The notes beneath the pieces were generated by a model. It was not told the DNA's origin, did not search any database, and saw only the letters and a program-made list of their open reading frames with translations. A DNA stretch of 64,000 nucleotides from Epidermidibacterium keratini (GTDB lineage Bacteria > Actinomycetota > Actinomycetes > Mycobacteriales > Antricoccaceae): NCBI RefSeq assembly GCF_009834025.1, contig NZ_CP047156.1, positions 3,866,067 through 3,930,066 of the forward strand, in the 5' to 3' direction. The translations under genes and the position numbers were made by a program. Below are positions 1-8,322 of the stretch, piece after piece (the first letter of the stretch is position 1; each line of letters opens with the position of its first letter).

Positions 1-1121
1 GCGCCGGGAGTATCGAGGTCGTCGGCGAGCCGTTCGCGCAGGGTCGCGATCACCGGCGCCGCCTCGCTTGCCGAGTCGCGGCTCACCGCCATGCGCCAGC
101 GCGCGAGCTGGGCCTCGGCGTCGTGCAGCAGCTCCTCGGTCCACTCGCGGTCATCGCGGTAGTGCCCATGCAGCAGGGCAAGGCGGATCGCCATCGGGTC
201 GGTGCCGGCCTGGGTGAGCTCTGAGACGCGCACGAGGTTGCCGAGGCTCTTGGACATCTTGTGCCCGTCGTAGCCGATCATTCCGGCCTGCGTGTAGTGG
301 TCGGCAAACGGCTCGCGCCCGGTCACCTTCTCGGCGTGCGCGACCGACATCTCATGGTGTGGGAAGCGCAGGTCGGCGCCGCCGCCCTGCAGGTCGATCT
401 GCTCACCGAGGTACTTCAGCGCGATGGCGGCGCACTCGATGTGCCACCCAGGCCGGCCGCTGCCGAGCTGGGTCGGCCACGCCGGATCGCCGGGGCGCTC
501 GCCCTTCCACAGCAGCGGGTCGAGCCGGTGCCGCTTGCCTTCGCGATCGGGATCTCCCCCGCGCTCGGCAAACAGCTCGTCCATCGTCGCCTCGTCATAA
601 CGGCTGACGTAGCCGAAGCGCGGAGCCTGGCTCACGTCGAAGTAGATGTCGCCGCTGTCGTCCTCAAGGCGGTACGCCGCTCCGTCGTCGAGCAGCTTGG
701 TCACGGCGTCGGTCACCAGCGGGATGGTCTCGACGGCGCCGAGGTAGTCATTCGGCGGCAGGATCCGCAGCGCTTCCATGTCGCTGCGGAAGAGGTCGGT
801 CTCGCGCTGGGCGAGCTCCTCCCACGGGATCTCGTCGCGGGCGGCGCGCTCGATCAGCGGGTCGTCGACATCGGTCACGTTTTGCACGTAGTCGACCTGC
901 TTACCGAGGTCACGCCAGACGCGCTGGACGAGGTCGAACGCGAGGTACGTCGCCGCGTGGCCAAGGTGCGTGGCGTCGTACGGCGTGATCCCGCAGACAT
1001 ACATCGTCGCCCGATCCCCGGTCGCCGAGGGCCGGACCTCATCGGACGCGCTGTCATAGAGCGAGAGCTGCGGCCCCGTTCCCTCGATCTGCGGAACGTC
1101 GACGTCAGCCCAAGATTGCAT
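1..1121 (-). CDS. mshC: L-cysteine:GlcN-Ins ligase MshC (3' end cut by window edge)
   Basis: This enzyme joins cysteine to glucosaminyl-inositol, using ATP, in the fourth step of mycothiol synthesis in the cytosol. The frame reads 373 codons from an ATG and runs off the left edge; the family is about 410 aa, so roughly 40 C-terminal residues are missing. The class I aminoacyl-tRNA-synthetase fold is visible: [14 protein letters not shown] (residues 43-56) carries the first zinc cysteine and the HIGH-like motif, GWHIECA and FPHHE carry further zinc ligands, and KMSKS lies at 288-292. The [12 protein letters not shown] wording separates MshC from ordinary CysS, which has TVYD..HIGNAR. The start is supported by a -10 element six bases upstream, which implies a leaderless mRNA. 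It follows a DUF3090/SCO1664/phosphatase/uppP set on the same strand, an order I recall from mycobacteria. Confidence 0.95.
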   Translation of the reverse strand, partial: MQSWADVDVPQIEGTGPQLSLYDSASDEVRPSATGDRATMYVCGITPYDATHLGHAATYLAFDLVQRVWRDLGKQVDYVQNVTDVDDPLIERAARDEIPWEELAQRETDLFRSDMEALRILPPNDYLGAVETIPLVTDAVTKLLDDGAAYRLEDDSGDIYFDVSQAPRFGYVSRYDEATMDELFAERGGDPDREGKRHRLDPLLWKGERPGDPAWPTQLGSGRPGWHIECAAIALKYLGEQIDLQGGGADLRFPHHEMSVAHAEKVTGREPFADHYTQAGMIGYDGHKMSKSLGNLVRVSELTQAGTDPMAIRLALLHGHYRDDREWTEELLHDAEAQLARWRMAVSRDSASEAAPVIATLRERLADDLDTPG

Positions 1122-1133
1122 GATGTGAGGCTA
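1122..1133 (-). promoter_or_regulatory. -10 element for leaderless mshC transcript
   Basis: On the minus strand TAGCCT is followed by six bases and then the mshC ATG. This TANNNT-N6-ATG geometry places transcription start at the A of the start codon. No Shine-Dalgarno sequence precedes the ATG, which fits. The -35 region is not recognisable. Inference from spacing only. Confidence 0.5.
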
Positions 1134-1149
1134 CCGATCCGTTAGCGGG

Positions 1150-1884
1150 CTAGAAGGGTGGGTAGGGCACGGGAGGCCAGTCGCCGCTCGGCTCGGGATG
1201 CCGGCCGGTGCGCAGCAGCCCCCGCACCCGTTCGCGGGTGCGGGCGACCTCGGCGACCGTCAGATGCTCCTCGAGCGAGTCAGCCAGCCCCTCGTCAAAC
1301 CGGGCGCACAACCGCTCGAGTACGCCGATCGCCTCCTGCGGCAACGGCTCGCCGGCCCACCGCCACAACACGGTGCGCAGCTTGTCCTCGACGCTGAACG
1401 TGACCCCGTGATCGACGCCCCAGCAGTCGTAATCGACGACCGGGGTGCCGCCAGGCATGGGCCTCGGGATGAGGTGCCCGCCCTTGCGGTCACTGTTGTT
1501 GATGACGGCGTCAAAGACGCTCAATAGCCGCAGGTGCGGCGCCGCCGACTGGGCGTATTCGACAAGGTCGACGTCCTCGTCACCGTTGACCCACAGCTGG
1601 ACCATCCCCGAGCCGAACTCACCGTCGCGCAGGATCGTCGGGGGCACGAAGTCCCAGCCCGTCTCGGCGCTCACGAGGTACGCCGCGACCTCGCGGCCAG
1701 CCAGCGTGCCATCGGGGAAGTCCCATAGCGGACGCTCACCGAGCACCGGTTTGTAGACGCAGTGCTCCTCGCGCTCGCCGTCGGTGATCTCACACAGCAG
1801 CGTCGCGTTGCTCGCGTCCATGATGCGACCCACGACGGTCAGCTCACCGTCGCGAAGCAACTCCAGGTCCGCGGCCTCGCTCAC
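1150..1884 (-). CDS. SCO1664-family protein (HipA/PI3-kinase-like fold)
   Basis: A 244-aa cytosolic protein of the actinobacterial SCO1664 family, whose reaction is not established. It carries kinase-like hallmarks: YKP (44-46) resembles the ATP-lysine strand, FDAVINNSDRKGGH (124-137) resembles a HipA/PI3K catalytic loop, and DYDCWGVDHG (151-160) resembles the metal-binding DxG region. A phosphotransferase role is therefore likely but unproven. The GTG start overlaps the stop of the upstream DUF3090 gene as GTGA, so translation is probably coupled. Its fixed place between DUF3090 and mshC suggests a shared housekeeping process, perhaps linked to mycothiol or envelope phosphate metabolism; that link is inference. 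Confidence 0.8.
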   Translation of the reverse strand: MSEAADLELLRDGELTVVGRIMDASNATLLCEITDGEREEHCVYKPVLGERPLWDFPDGTLAGREVAAYLVSAETGWDFVPPTILRDGEFGSGMVQLWVNGDEDVDLVEYAQSAAPHLRLLSVFDAVINNSDRKGGHLIPRPMPGGTPVVDYDCWGVDHGVTFSVEDKLRTVLWRWAGEPLPQEAIGVLERLCARFDEGLADSLEEHLTVAEVARTRERVRGLLRTGRHPEPSGDWPPVPYPPF

Positions 1885-2438
1885 GAGAGCGCGGCGCGGT
1901 GGTAGCCGTTTTGCCGCGGGCAGATGTGGCCGGTCGGCTCGAGGGGTCGCCCGCAGAGCGGGCAGGCGGCGCGGCCAGCCTCGACGAGGGCAATGGCGCG
2001 AGCGGTGAACGCCTTCGCCGCAGCCGCGTCGATCCGCACCCGCAGTGCGTCCGGGGCCTCGTCGGCGTCGGAGAAGATGCTGTCTTCGTCGATCCCGCCG
2101 GCCTCGCCGGAGACGGCCTCGATCACGATCAGGTGGTCATTGTCGTCCCACGCGAGCCCGAGCGCCGAGACCCGGAACTCCTCATCGATCGGCATCTCCA
2201 ACGGCTCAAGGTCAGCCGGGGGCGCCTCGATCGGTGCGATATCGCCGCGCCGGGTGACCTCGTCGACGATGTCGTCGAGGCGTTCGGCGAGGATCTTGAC
2301 CTGCTCCTTCTCCAGCGCAACGCTGATCGTGCGCAGGCCGTCACTGGCCTGCAGGTAGAAGGTGCGTTCGCCGGGCTCGCCGACGGTGCCAGCGACAAAC
2401 CGCTGGGGGTGGTCGAAGACGTGAAGCTGACGTGCCAT
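1881..2438 (-). CDS. DUF3090 family protein
   Basis: A 185-aa actinobacterial protein of unknown function. The N-terminal part (MARQLHVFDHPQRFVAGTVG) reads as a beta-rich domain, and the C-terminus carries a probable zinc site, CPLC (159-162) with H171 and C173 in a GHICP segment. The middle holds an acidic stretch around residues 80-130. The ATG is preceded by AAGGAC about 11 bases upstream. It lies in an operon with the SCO1664 protein (4-bp GTGA overlap) and mshC, downstream of the histidine phosphatase. The paired cysteines suggest a structural metal; nothing in the sequence shows a catalytic centre. Confidence 0.85.
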   Translation of the reverse strand: MARQLHVFDHPQRFVAGTVGEPGERTFYLQASDGLRTISVALEKEQVKILAERLDDIVDEVTRRGDIAPIEAPPADLEPLEMPIDEEFRVSALGLAWDDNDHLIVIEAVSGEAGGIDEDSIFSDADEAPDALRVRIDAAAAKAFTARAIALVEAGRAACPLCGRPLEPTGHICPRQNGYHRAALS

Positions 2439-2496
2439 TTGCTGACCTGAGCGTCCTTAAGATTCGGCTACGGCTGTGCGGGGTCGATATCGCGGG

Positions 2497-3216
2497 TTAA
2501 CCCGCAGTGGAACGACGCCTACCGCGAGCGGTATTCCCACGCCGCGTCGTACCCGTCGAGCCTCCCACAACAGCGTCGGTCCCGCCGTCGGTGGCGGCGT
2601 ACTCGGCGAGGTCTCCGGAGGTTGAGTTCATCACCTGCACGAACGGGCGCATCGGGGTGTAGCGGATCACGCTGATCGATGCCGGGTCGACGTTGATGCG
2701 CTGGAAGTCATCGAGGTGCATGCCGAGCGCGTCGGCCAGGATCGCCTTGATGATGTCGCCGTGCGAGCACAGCAGCCACGAGTCGCCGGACTTCAGTGAT
2801 GCGTTGACAGCGCGTACGCCGTCGATGGCCCGCGAGGCCATGCCCATCATCGACTCCCCCGCGCGGCCCGGGAACCGCACCGCCGACGGGTGGACCTGCA
2901 CGGTCGGCCACAGCGGGTCCTTGGCGAGGGCGCTGAGCTTCTTGCCGGTCCACGAGCCGTAATGGGCCTCGATGAACCGCTCATCCAGCTTGACCTTGCG
3001 GCGCCGGCCCGCAGCAACCGGTGCAATCGTCTCCTGGCAACGCTCCAGCGGGCTGCTGACGAGAGCCGCAAACCGGATGTCACGAAGCCGCTCAGCCACC
3101 TGTTGCGCCTGCTTCTCGCCCGTCGCGTCCAGGTGTACGCCGGGGGCGCGCCCGGCCAGGATGCCTTTGGAGTTGGCCGAGCTGCGCCCGTGCCGCAGCA
3201 GGAAAAGATTCGTCAT
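2497..3216 (-). CDS. Histidine phosphatase family protein (MSMEG_4193-like)
   Basis: A 239-aa member of the histidine phosphatase (phosphoglycerate-mutase-like) superfamily. The catalytic RHG motif is at residues 8-10, a second arginine lies in SSPLER (54-59), and the second catalytic histidine is in SHGDIIK (151-157). The tail after about residue 205 is Gly/Thr/Arg-rich and low complexity. I chose the ATG that begins MTNLFLLRHG; a GTG four codons earlier overlaps the uppP stop as GTGA and is an alternative that would imply translational coupling. An in-frame continuation far upstream through uppP is only the open shadow of that gene. The substrate is unknown; neighbours suggest a phosphorylated small molecule. 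Confidence 0.85.
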   Translation of the reverse strand: MTNLFLLRHGRSSANSKGILAGRAPGVHLDATGEKQAQQVAERLRDIRFAALVSSPLERCQETIAPVAAGRRRKVKLDERFIEAHYGSWTGKKLSALAKDPLWPTVQVHPSAVRFPGRAGESMMGMASRAIDGVRAVNASLKSGDSWLLCSHGDIIKAILADALGMHLDDFQRINVDPASISVIRYTPMRPFVQVMNSTSGDLAEYAATDGGTDAVVGGSTGTTRRGNTARGRRRSTAG

Positions 3217-3224
3217 CTGCTCGC

Positions 3225-4064
3225 TCACACCGCCCCGGTCGCGCTGATCGCGCCGACGCCGAGGGCGATCAGCAAGGCGGTGCCGAGCACCACTCGGTAG
3301 ATGACGAACGCGGTGAACTTGTTGGACTGTACGAACTTCAGCAGCCACGCGATCGAGGCGTAGGCCACGATGAAGGAGACGACGATGCCCACGACGGTCT
3401 GCAGGACGCCGACTCCGTCGTCGGCCAGCGCCGAGGGCGCCTCGTAGACACCGGCGGCGACCAGTGCCGGGATGCCGAGCAAGAACGAGACCCGGGTCGC
3501 CGTCACGCGGTCGATGCCAAGCAGCAGGCCGGTGCTGATCGTGGCGCCTGAGCGCGAGACACCGGGGATGAGCGCGAGGCACTGGGCGAAACCGAGCTTG
3601 AGGCCATCGGCGATCGTCATGTCCTTCTCGCCACGAGTCTGCTTGCCGAGCCGATCGCCGAGCCACATCACGAACGACCAGGCGATCAGCGCGATACCGA
3701 CCACCCACAATGAGCGCAGCGGGCCGGTGATGAGGTCCTTGGCCAGCAACGCGACAAACACGATCGGCAGCGAGCCGGCGATGACCACCCACGCCATCCG
3801 GTAGTTCGGGTCGGTGCGTGCCTCACGGTTGCGCAGGCCCCGCACCCACGCCATGAACAGCCGCGAGATGTCCTTCCAGAAGTAGAACAGGACCGCGGCG
3901 ATGGCGCCGACCTGGATCACGGCGGTGAAGCCGGTGACCGAGCGGTTGCTCACATCCAAGCCCATCAGGCCCGCGGCGATGGTGATGTGCCCGGTGCTTG
4001 ATACGGGAAGGAACTCCGTCAGTCCCTCGACGATCCCGAGTACGACGGCCTGCCAGAGTTCCAC
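3225..4064 (-). CDS. uppP: Undecaprenyl-diphosphate phosphatase
   Basis: This integral membrane enzyme dephosphorylates undecaprenyl diphosphate to regenerate the lipid carrier for peptidoglycan and other wall polymers. At 279 aa it has normal UppP/BacA length. Both signature motifs are present: EGLTEFLPVSSTGH (13-26), containing the catalytic Glu/His region, and PGVSRSGATIS (167-177). Several hydrophobic helices separate them. The GTG start has a GAAGG element upstream. It heads the leftward set of phosphatase, DUF3090, SCO1664 and mshC genes and faces a divergent aldo/keto reductase across a 136-bp gap. High expression of this class confers bacitracin tolerance in other bacteria. Confidence 0.95.
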   Translation of the reverse strand: MELWQAVVLGIVEGLTEFLPVSSTGHITIAAGLMGLDVSNRSVTGFTAVIQVGAIAAVLFYFWKDISRLFMAWVRGLRNREARTDPNYRMAWVVIAGSLPIVFVALLAKDLITGPLRSLWVVGIALIAWSFVMWLGDRLGKQTRGEKDMTIADGLKLGFAQCLALIPGVSRSGATISTGLLLGIDRVTATRVSFLLGIPALVAAGVYEAPSALADDGVGVLQTVVGIVVSFIVAYASIAWLLKFVQSNKFTAFVIYRVVLGTALLIALGVGAISATGAV

Positions 4065-4187
4065 GAGGTGCTGCCTTCTCTCCGCGCCGTCCGGCGCACG
4101 CGTGTTGCGAATGCTGGATATGGAGTGCCGCCGGCCACTTCATCGGTGGGGCAGGCGAGCCTGAATTCTACGGCTCTGGGTGTTAGG

Positions 4188-4200
4188 TACCTTGCAAGGT
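4188..4200 (+). promoter_or_regulatory. -10 element plus 12-bp palindrome at the aldo/keto reductase start
   Basis: TACCTT (4188-4193) is followed by seven bases and a GTG start, the spacing of a leaderless promoter. The bases 4189-4200 form a perfect palindrome, ACCTTGCAAGGT, which overlaps the -10 element and the predicted transcription start and so could be a repressor operator. No candidate regulator gene lies next to it. Confidence 0.4.
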
Positions 4201-5175
4201 GTGGAACAACGCGTCGCTGGCAGAAGTGGGTTAGTCGTCTCGCGTCTCGGGCTTGGCACCATGACGTGGGGCCGAGACACCGATCGCGACGAGGCCGCGG
4301 CGTGCTTGATGGCCTACGTCGAGGCCGGCGGCAACTTCGTCGACACGGCCGACGTGTACGTCGATGGCGAGAGCGAAAAGGTGGTCGGCCGGCTGCTGCG
4401 CACCGCCGTACGCCGCGACCAGATCGTGCTGGGCACCAAGGCTGTCGGGCGTACCGGGCCGGGCCCGATGGGCCGCGGCGCGTCCCGAGGCCATCTCGCC
4501 GCCGCACTTGATGCCTCGCTCAAGCGTCTCGGCACCGACTATGTCGACCTCTGGCAGCTGCACGCGTGGGACCCGATCGTCCCGCTCGAGGAGACGCTCG
4601 GGGCGCTGGAGACCGCTGTCAGCTCCGGCCGGGCGCGTTACGTAGGAGTGTCGAACTACGCCGGGTGGCAGCTGGCCCGCGCCGCGACGCTGCAGCAGAC
4701 CGCGCGCTCGGTCGCGCCGATCGTGACGTCGCAGGTCGAGTACTCGCTCGTGGAGCGCGGCATCGAGCGCGAAGTCGTGCCGGCCGCCCGCGCGCTCGGC
4801 GTCGGGTTGCTGGCCTGGTCGCCGTTGGGGCGCGGCGTACTCACCGGCAAGTACCGACACGGCACTCCCTCGGACTCGCGCGCGGCGTCGCCGCACCTCG
4901 GCGAGTTCGTCAAGCGCTACCTCAATACGTCGTCGGCGTCTGTCGTCGAAGCCGTCGCAACCGCCGCCGACGGGCTCGGTGTCTCCCCGCTGGCGGTCGC
5001 GCTGACGTGGGTGCGCGACCGTCCCGGCGTGGCCAGCGCGATCCTCGGCGCGCGGACGGCCGGCCAGCTGCAAGCCTCGCTGTCGCTGGAGGACCTGGAG
5101 CTGCCCGAGGAGATCCAGAGCGTGCTCGATGAGGTGTCCGCCCCGGCGGTGGGATACCCCGAGCGCCGCCGGTAG
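4201..5175 (+). CDS. Aldo/keto reductase
   Basis: A 324-aa NADPH-dependent oxidoreductase of the (beta/alpha)8 AKR superfamily, Tas/YajO-like branch, acting in the cytosol on an unknown carbonyl substrate. The catalytic tetrad is D48, Y53, K80 and H121 (segments VDTADVY, LGTK and LWQLH). The C-terminal half has GLLAWSPLGRGVLTGKY, typical of this branch. I chose the GTG that gives MEQRVAGRSGLVVSRLGLG, because family members start at this point and a -10 box sits seven bases upstream; a longer in-frame start seven codons earlier overlaps the promoter. The next gene begins six bases after the stop, suggesting cotranscription with the helicase gene. Confidence 0.9.
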   Translation: MEQRVAGRSGLVVSRLGLGTMTWGRDTDRDEAAACLMAYVEAGGNFVDTADVYVDGESEKVVGRLLRTAVRRDQIVLGTKAVGRTGPGPMGRGASRGHLAAALDASLKRLGTDYVDLWQLHAWDPIVPLEETLGALETAVSSGRARYVGVSNYAGWQLARAATLQQTARSVAPIVTSQVEYSLVERGIEREVVPAARALGVGLLAWSPLGRGVLTGKYRHGTPSDSRAASPHLGEFVKRYLNTSSASVVEAVATAADGLGVSPLAVALTWVRDRPGVASAILGARTAGQLQASLSLEDLELPEEIQSVLDEVSAPAVGYPERRR

Positions 5176-5181
5176 CAGCCG

Positions 5182-7092
5182 GTGGCCTACACCCGGCCCG
5201 TGTGGCCGGCCGACACCGACCGCGTCTTCGCCGAGTTCTGCGAGGGAGGGTTGTGGCCCGGGATGGGTCATGCCTCCGTGCTACAGCTGCCCAAAGCGGG
5301 GATCGTGCGTGGCGATCAGGTCACGCAGGAGGCGCTGATGCGTCTGCCGCGGACGGCGGCGAAGAAGGCCGATCGTTTGGTGTCGGCCTGGGTGGGAGCG
5401 CAACATGCCTACCGAGTGGCCCAGATCCTGGTCCCAGCAGGGATCTTCGCGCGTACGACGCACGCCGTGATCGAGGAGCTCGGTGAGAACGCCGCCGAAC
5501 AGCTTCATCGCAACCCGTGGTCGCTCGTCGGGATCCGCGCGATCGACGTCGCTTCTGCCGATGCCGCCGCGCGCGTCGTACTCGGCGGGTTCGACCCGCA
5601 GGACCCCCGCCGCGCCCGCGCCGTCGTGGTGGACGCGCTGCGGCGCGAGGCCAGCAACGGGCACACCGAGGCCGAGCGCGAAGAGATCCTCGACGAGGTG
5701 CGCCACGCCGGCATCCGCGATCCAGACGCCGCGATCAACGCCGCGATCGAGGAGGACCTGGTCGCCGCTCGGGGCGCGGACTGTGTCGCCCTGCGCGAGT
5801 ACGCCGACGCCGAGGCGAGCATCGCCGCGGACATCGCGCGGCTCGCCGCGCAAGCCGACCCGTGGGGTGATGCGAAGTCGGTCAAGAAAGTCGCCGGTGA
5901 CCTGGATGAGGTGCAGCGCAGCGCCGTACTCGCCGCCGCCGAGCATGCCGTCAGCGTGCTGACCGGCGGCCCGGGAACGGGCAAGTCGCGGACGGTCTCG
6001 GCGATCGTCGCGCTGGCCGAGAGCACGAAGAAGTCGGTTGCCCTGGCCGCACCCACCGGCCGCGCGGCGAAGCGCCTAGGTGAGCTAGCCGGCGGCGAGG
6101 CGACCACGGTGCACCGGCTGCTCGGCGCGCAAGGGCGAGATCTCGGCTTCGCCCGCGACTGGGAGGAGCCGATCGAGGCAGACGTCATCGTGATCGACGA
6201 GTCGTCAATGCTCGATGCACCGCTCTGTGCGGCACTGCTGGATGCCTGCCCGGACGGCGCTCACGTGGTGTTCGTCGGCGACGAGGCGCAGCTGCCTTCC
6301 ATCGGACCCGGTCGGGTGCTCGGCGACTTGATCGCGTCGCAGACCGTCCCGGTGACGACGTTGACCAAGCTCTACCGGCAGGCTGAGGGCGGCCAGATCG
6401 CCTCGCTCGCGACCGCCGTCCGCGGCGGTGAGCTGCCACCGGTCGACGACCCGACGCATGAGGTCGTCGTGGTCGGCGCGCGCGGATCCGCCGAGGCGGC
6501 ACACCGCACGGTGCAGCTGGTCACCGACTCGATCCCACGGGTGTTCGGGCTGAGCGCGAGCGAGATTCAGGTGGTCACGCCGGTCCATCGTGGCCCGGCC
6601 GGGACCAAGGAGCTCAACGTCGCGCTGAAGGCCAAGCTCAACCCCGGACCGGGCGCGGTCTCCGGGTTTGACATCGGCGACCGGGTCGTCGCGACGGTCA
6701 ACCATCTCGACGCGACGCCGTACGGCTATGCCAACGGCGAGGTCGGCACCGTCGTCGCGCTCGGCGACAAGTCGGTCACCGTCGAGTTCGCCTCCGGCCT
6801 GGCCGACGTCTCGGGCAAGGACCTGGGCGACCTGCTGCACGGCTGGGCGATCACCGTCCACCGCGCGCAGGGTTCGGAGTGGCCCGCGGTTGTTGCGGTC
6901 GTGCCGCCGGAGTCCGGACGCCTGCTGGTTCGCGCTCTGGTCTACACCGCGTTTACCCGTGCGGAGCGGCACCTGTCGATCGTGCACGGGTCCGGGCCGG
7001 CGCTCGCCTATGCCGTCCGCCAGCGTTCGGCGAAGCCGCGGCGTACCTCACTTGTGGACCGGGTCCGCGCCAAGTACGCCGAGAATGCCTAG
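5182..7092 (+). CDS. RecD2-like ATP-dependent helicase
   Basis: A 636-aa superfamily 1B helicase related to RecD2/TraA. Residues 1-230 contain helix-rich DNA-binding repeats of the helix-hairpin-helix type, for example around ILVPAGIFARTTHAVIEELGE. The motor has Walker A GGPGTGKS (262-269), motif Ia APTGRAAKRL, Walker B VIVIDESSMLD (335-345), motif III GDEAQLPSIGPG (366-377), and late motifs in GWAITVHRAQGSEWP and VYTAFTRAERHL. RecD2 proteins I know are usually longer than 700 aa, so the N-terminal module is shorter here. There is no RecB or RecC nearby, so the protein probably acts alone in DNA repair or replication restart. The GTG start lies six bases after the reductase stop. Confidence 0.8.
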   Translation: MAYTRPVWPADTDRVFAEFCEGGLWPGMGHASVLQLPKAGIVRGDQVTQEALMRLPRTAAKKADRLVSAWVGAQHAYRVAQILVPAGIFARTTHAVIEELGENAAEQLHRNPWSLVGIRAIDVASADAAARVVLGGFDPQDPRRARAVVVDALRREASNGHTEAEREEILDEVRHAGIRDPDAAINAAIEEDLVAARGADCVALREYADAEASIAADIARLAAQADPWGDAKSVKKVAGDLDEVQRSAVLAAAEHAVSVLTGGPGTGKSRTVSAIVALAESTKKSVALAAPTGRAAKRLGELAGGEATTVHRLLGAQGRDLGFARDWEEPIEADVIVIDESSMLDAPLCAALLDACPDGAHVVFVGDEAQLPSIGPGRVLGDLIASQTVPVTTLTKLYRQAEGGQIASLATAVRGGELPPVDDPTHEVVVVGARGSAEAAHRTVQLVTDSIPRVFGLSASEIQVVTPVHRGPAGTKELNVALKAKLNPGPGAVSGFDIGDRVVATVNHLDATPYGYANGEVGTVVALGDKSVTVEFASGLADVSGKDLGDLLHGWAITVHRAQGSEWPAVVAVVPPESGRLLVRALVYTAFTRAERHLSIVHGSGPALAYAVRQRSAKPRRTSLVDRVRAKYAENA

Positions 7093-7102
7093 ACTCTGCG
7101 AC
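7090..7102 (+). promoter_or_regulatory. -10 element for leaderless DUF5703 gene
   Basis: TAGACT (7090-7095) is followed by seven bases and an ATG. The hexamer overlaps the TAG stop codon of the upstream helicase gene. The spacing implies that the downstream small gene has its own leaderless transcript rather than depending on read-through. Confidence 0.5.
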
Positions 7103-7315
7103 ATGGCTGATGCTGCGCGCGGTGACGACTGGGAGTACGCGCCGATCCGTATCCCGTCGACGACGGGCCTGAAGGCAGCAGCGCAGATGCTCTCCGCCCA
7201 GGCCGGAGTCGGCGGCTGGGAGCTCGCCCGCGTCCTGAAGTACGCCGACGGGACGCGCAAGGTGGTCATGCGCCGTCGCCGTCGCCACGAGCACCTCCCC
7301 CAGCCCATCCTCTAA
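7103..7315 (+). CDS. DUF5703 family small protein
   Basis: A 70-aa protein. The segment WEYAPIRIPSTTGLKAAAQM followed by GGWELARVLKYADG and a basic RRRRRHEH tail matches the small actinobacterial DUF5703 family as I remember it; its function is unknown. The length is normal for the family. There is no Shine-Dalgarno sequence, and the start is set by a -10 hexamer seven bases upstream. It ends 11 bp from the stop of the convergent oxidoreductase gene. Confidence 0.75.
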   Translation: MADAARGDDWEYAPIRIPSTTGLKAAAQMLSAQAGVGGWELARVLKYADGTRKVVMRRRRRHEHLPQPIL

Positions 7316-7326
7316 AGGCGCTGCGG

Positions 7327-8322
7327 TCAGTCCGGGACGACGACGACCTTGCCGGTGGTCTTGCGCGAGCCGAGCGCGGTCAGCGCCTCGGGCAGCTCGC
7401 TGAAGGAGTAGGTGCGCGAGATATACGGGTCGATCTGCCCGCCTGCATACAGCTTGGCTAGCGCGGCGTCGGCTTCGGGAATGACCTCGGGGCGCATCTT
7501 GCGGTAGTAGCCCCAGTGCACCCCGACCGCCGAGTAGTTCTTGACCAGCAGGTGGTTGGTCGCCGCCTGCGCCATCCGGCCCGAGGTAAACCCGATGATC
7601 AGGATCCGGCCCTCGAAGGCGATGCACTTCGTCGACTTGTCGTAGACGTCGCCGCCGACCGGGTCGTAGACGATGTCGGCGCCGTGCCCATCGGTCACGT
7701 CCTTGACCACGGCCACGAAGTCCTCGCTGTTGTAGTCGACCGCGACATCTGCCCCGAGATCGAGGCAGACCTGCTTCTTGTCCGGCCCACCAGCCGTGGC
7801 GATGACCTTGGCACCGGCGGCCTTGGCGATCTGGATCGCGGCCGACCCGACCCCGCCGGCACCCGCATGCACCAGCACCCAGTCACCTTCGGTGATCTGT
7901 CCGCGGGTGTGCAGTGCGACCCAGGACGTCTGGTAGGTCAGCAGGTAGCCGGCCGCCTTCTCGTCGGGCATGCCCTCGGGTACGGCGAACGCATCGTCGG
8001 CGCTCATCAGCGCGAACTCCTGATAGCCGCCACCGGCACCGGCGTCGCTGTGCGGACCGCCGAAGACGCGGTCACCGACCTTCCAGTTCGTGACGCCCTC
8101 GCCGAGCTCGACCACCTCGCCGGCGACCTCGACCCCCGGCGTGAACGGCAGCGTCGGGGTGACCTGGTACTTGCCTTGAGCGAGCAGAATGTCCGGGAAG
8201 TTCAGCGCTGCCGCGGTGACCCGCACCTTGATCTGGCCGGGGCCGGGGCTGACGTCGGGTACGTCGGCCCAGGTCAGTACGTCGGCTGGATCACCGTTGC
8301 GCTCGACGATCCAGGCCTTCAC
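7327..8322 (-). CDS. NADPH:quinone oxidoreductase family protein (zinc-free MDR)
   Basis: A 331-aa medium-chain dehydrogenase/reductase of the quinone oxidoreductase type. The GroES-like N-terminal part includes LNFPDILLAQGKYQ and a VEVAGEV turn; the Rossmann nucleotide-binding motif is AGAGGVGSAA (153-162). The structural-zinc cysteines of alcohol dehydrogenases are absent. It would reduce a quinone or enone with NADPH. The GTG start overlaps the stop of the upstream SDR gene as GTGA, so the two are translationally coupled, which suggests they act on related substrates. The substrate cannot be read from sequence. Confidence 0.88.
   Translation of the reverse strand: MKAWIVERNGDPADVLTWADVPDVSPGPGQIKVRVTAAALNFPDILLAQGKYQVTPTLPFTPGVEVAGEVVELGEGVTNWKVGDRVFGGPHSDAGAGGGYQEFALMSADDAFAVPEGMPDEKAAGYLLTYQTSWVALHTRGQITEGDWVLVHAGAGGVGSAAIQIAKAAGAKVIATAGGPDKKQVCLDLGADVAVDYNSEDFVAVVKDVTDGHGADIVYDPVGGDVYDKSTKCIAFEGRILIIGFTSGRMAQAATNHLLVKNYSAVGVHWGYYRKMRPEVIPEADAALAKLYAGGQIDPYISRTYSFSELPEALTALGSRKTTGKVVVVPD

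Noticed and set aside
2497-3792. Phosphatase frame extended upstream into uppP
   Set aside because: The extension lies in the uppP coding sequence with no start signal; family alignment begins at MTNLFLLRHG.
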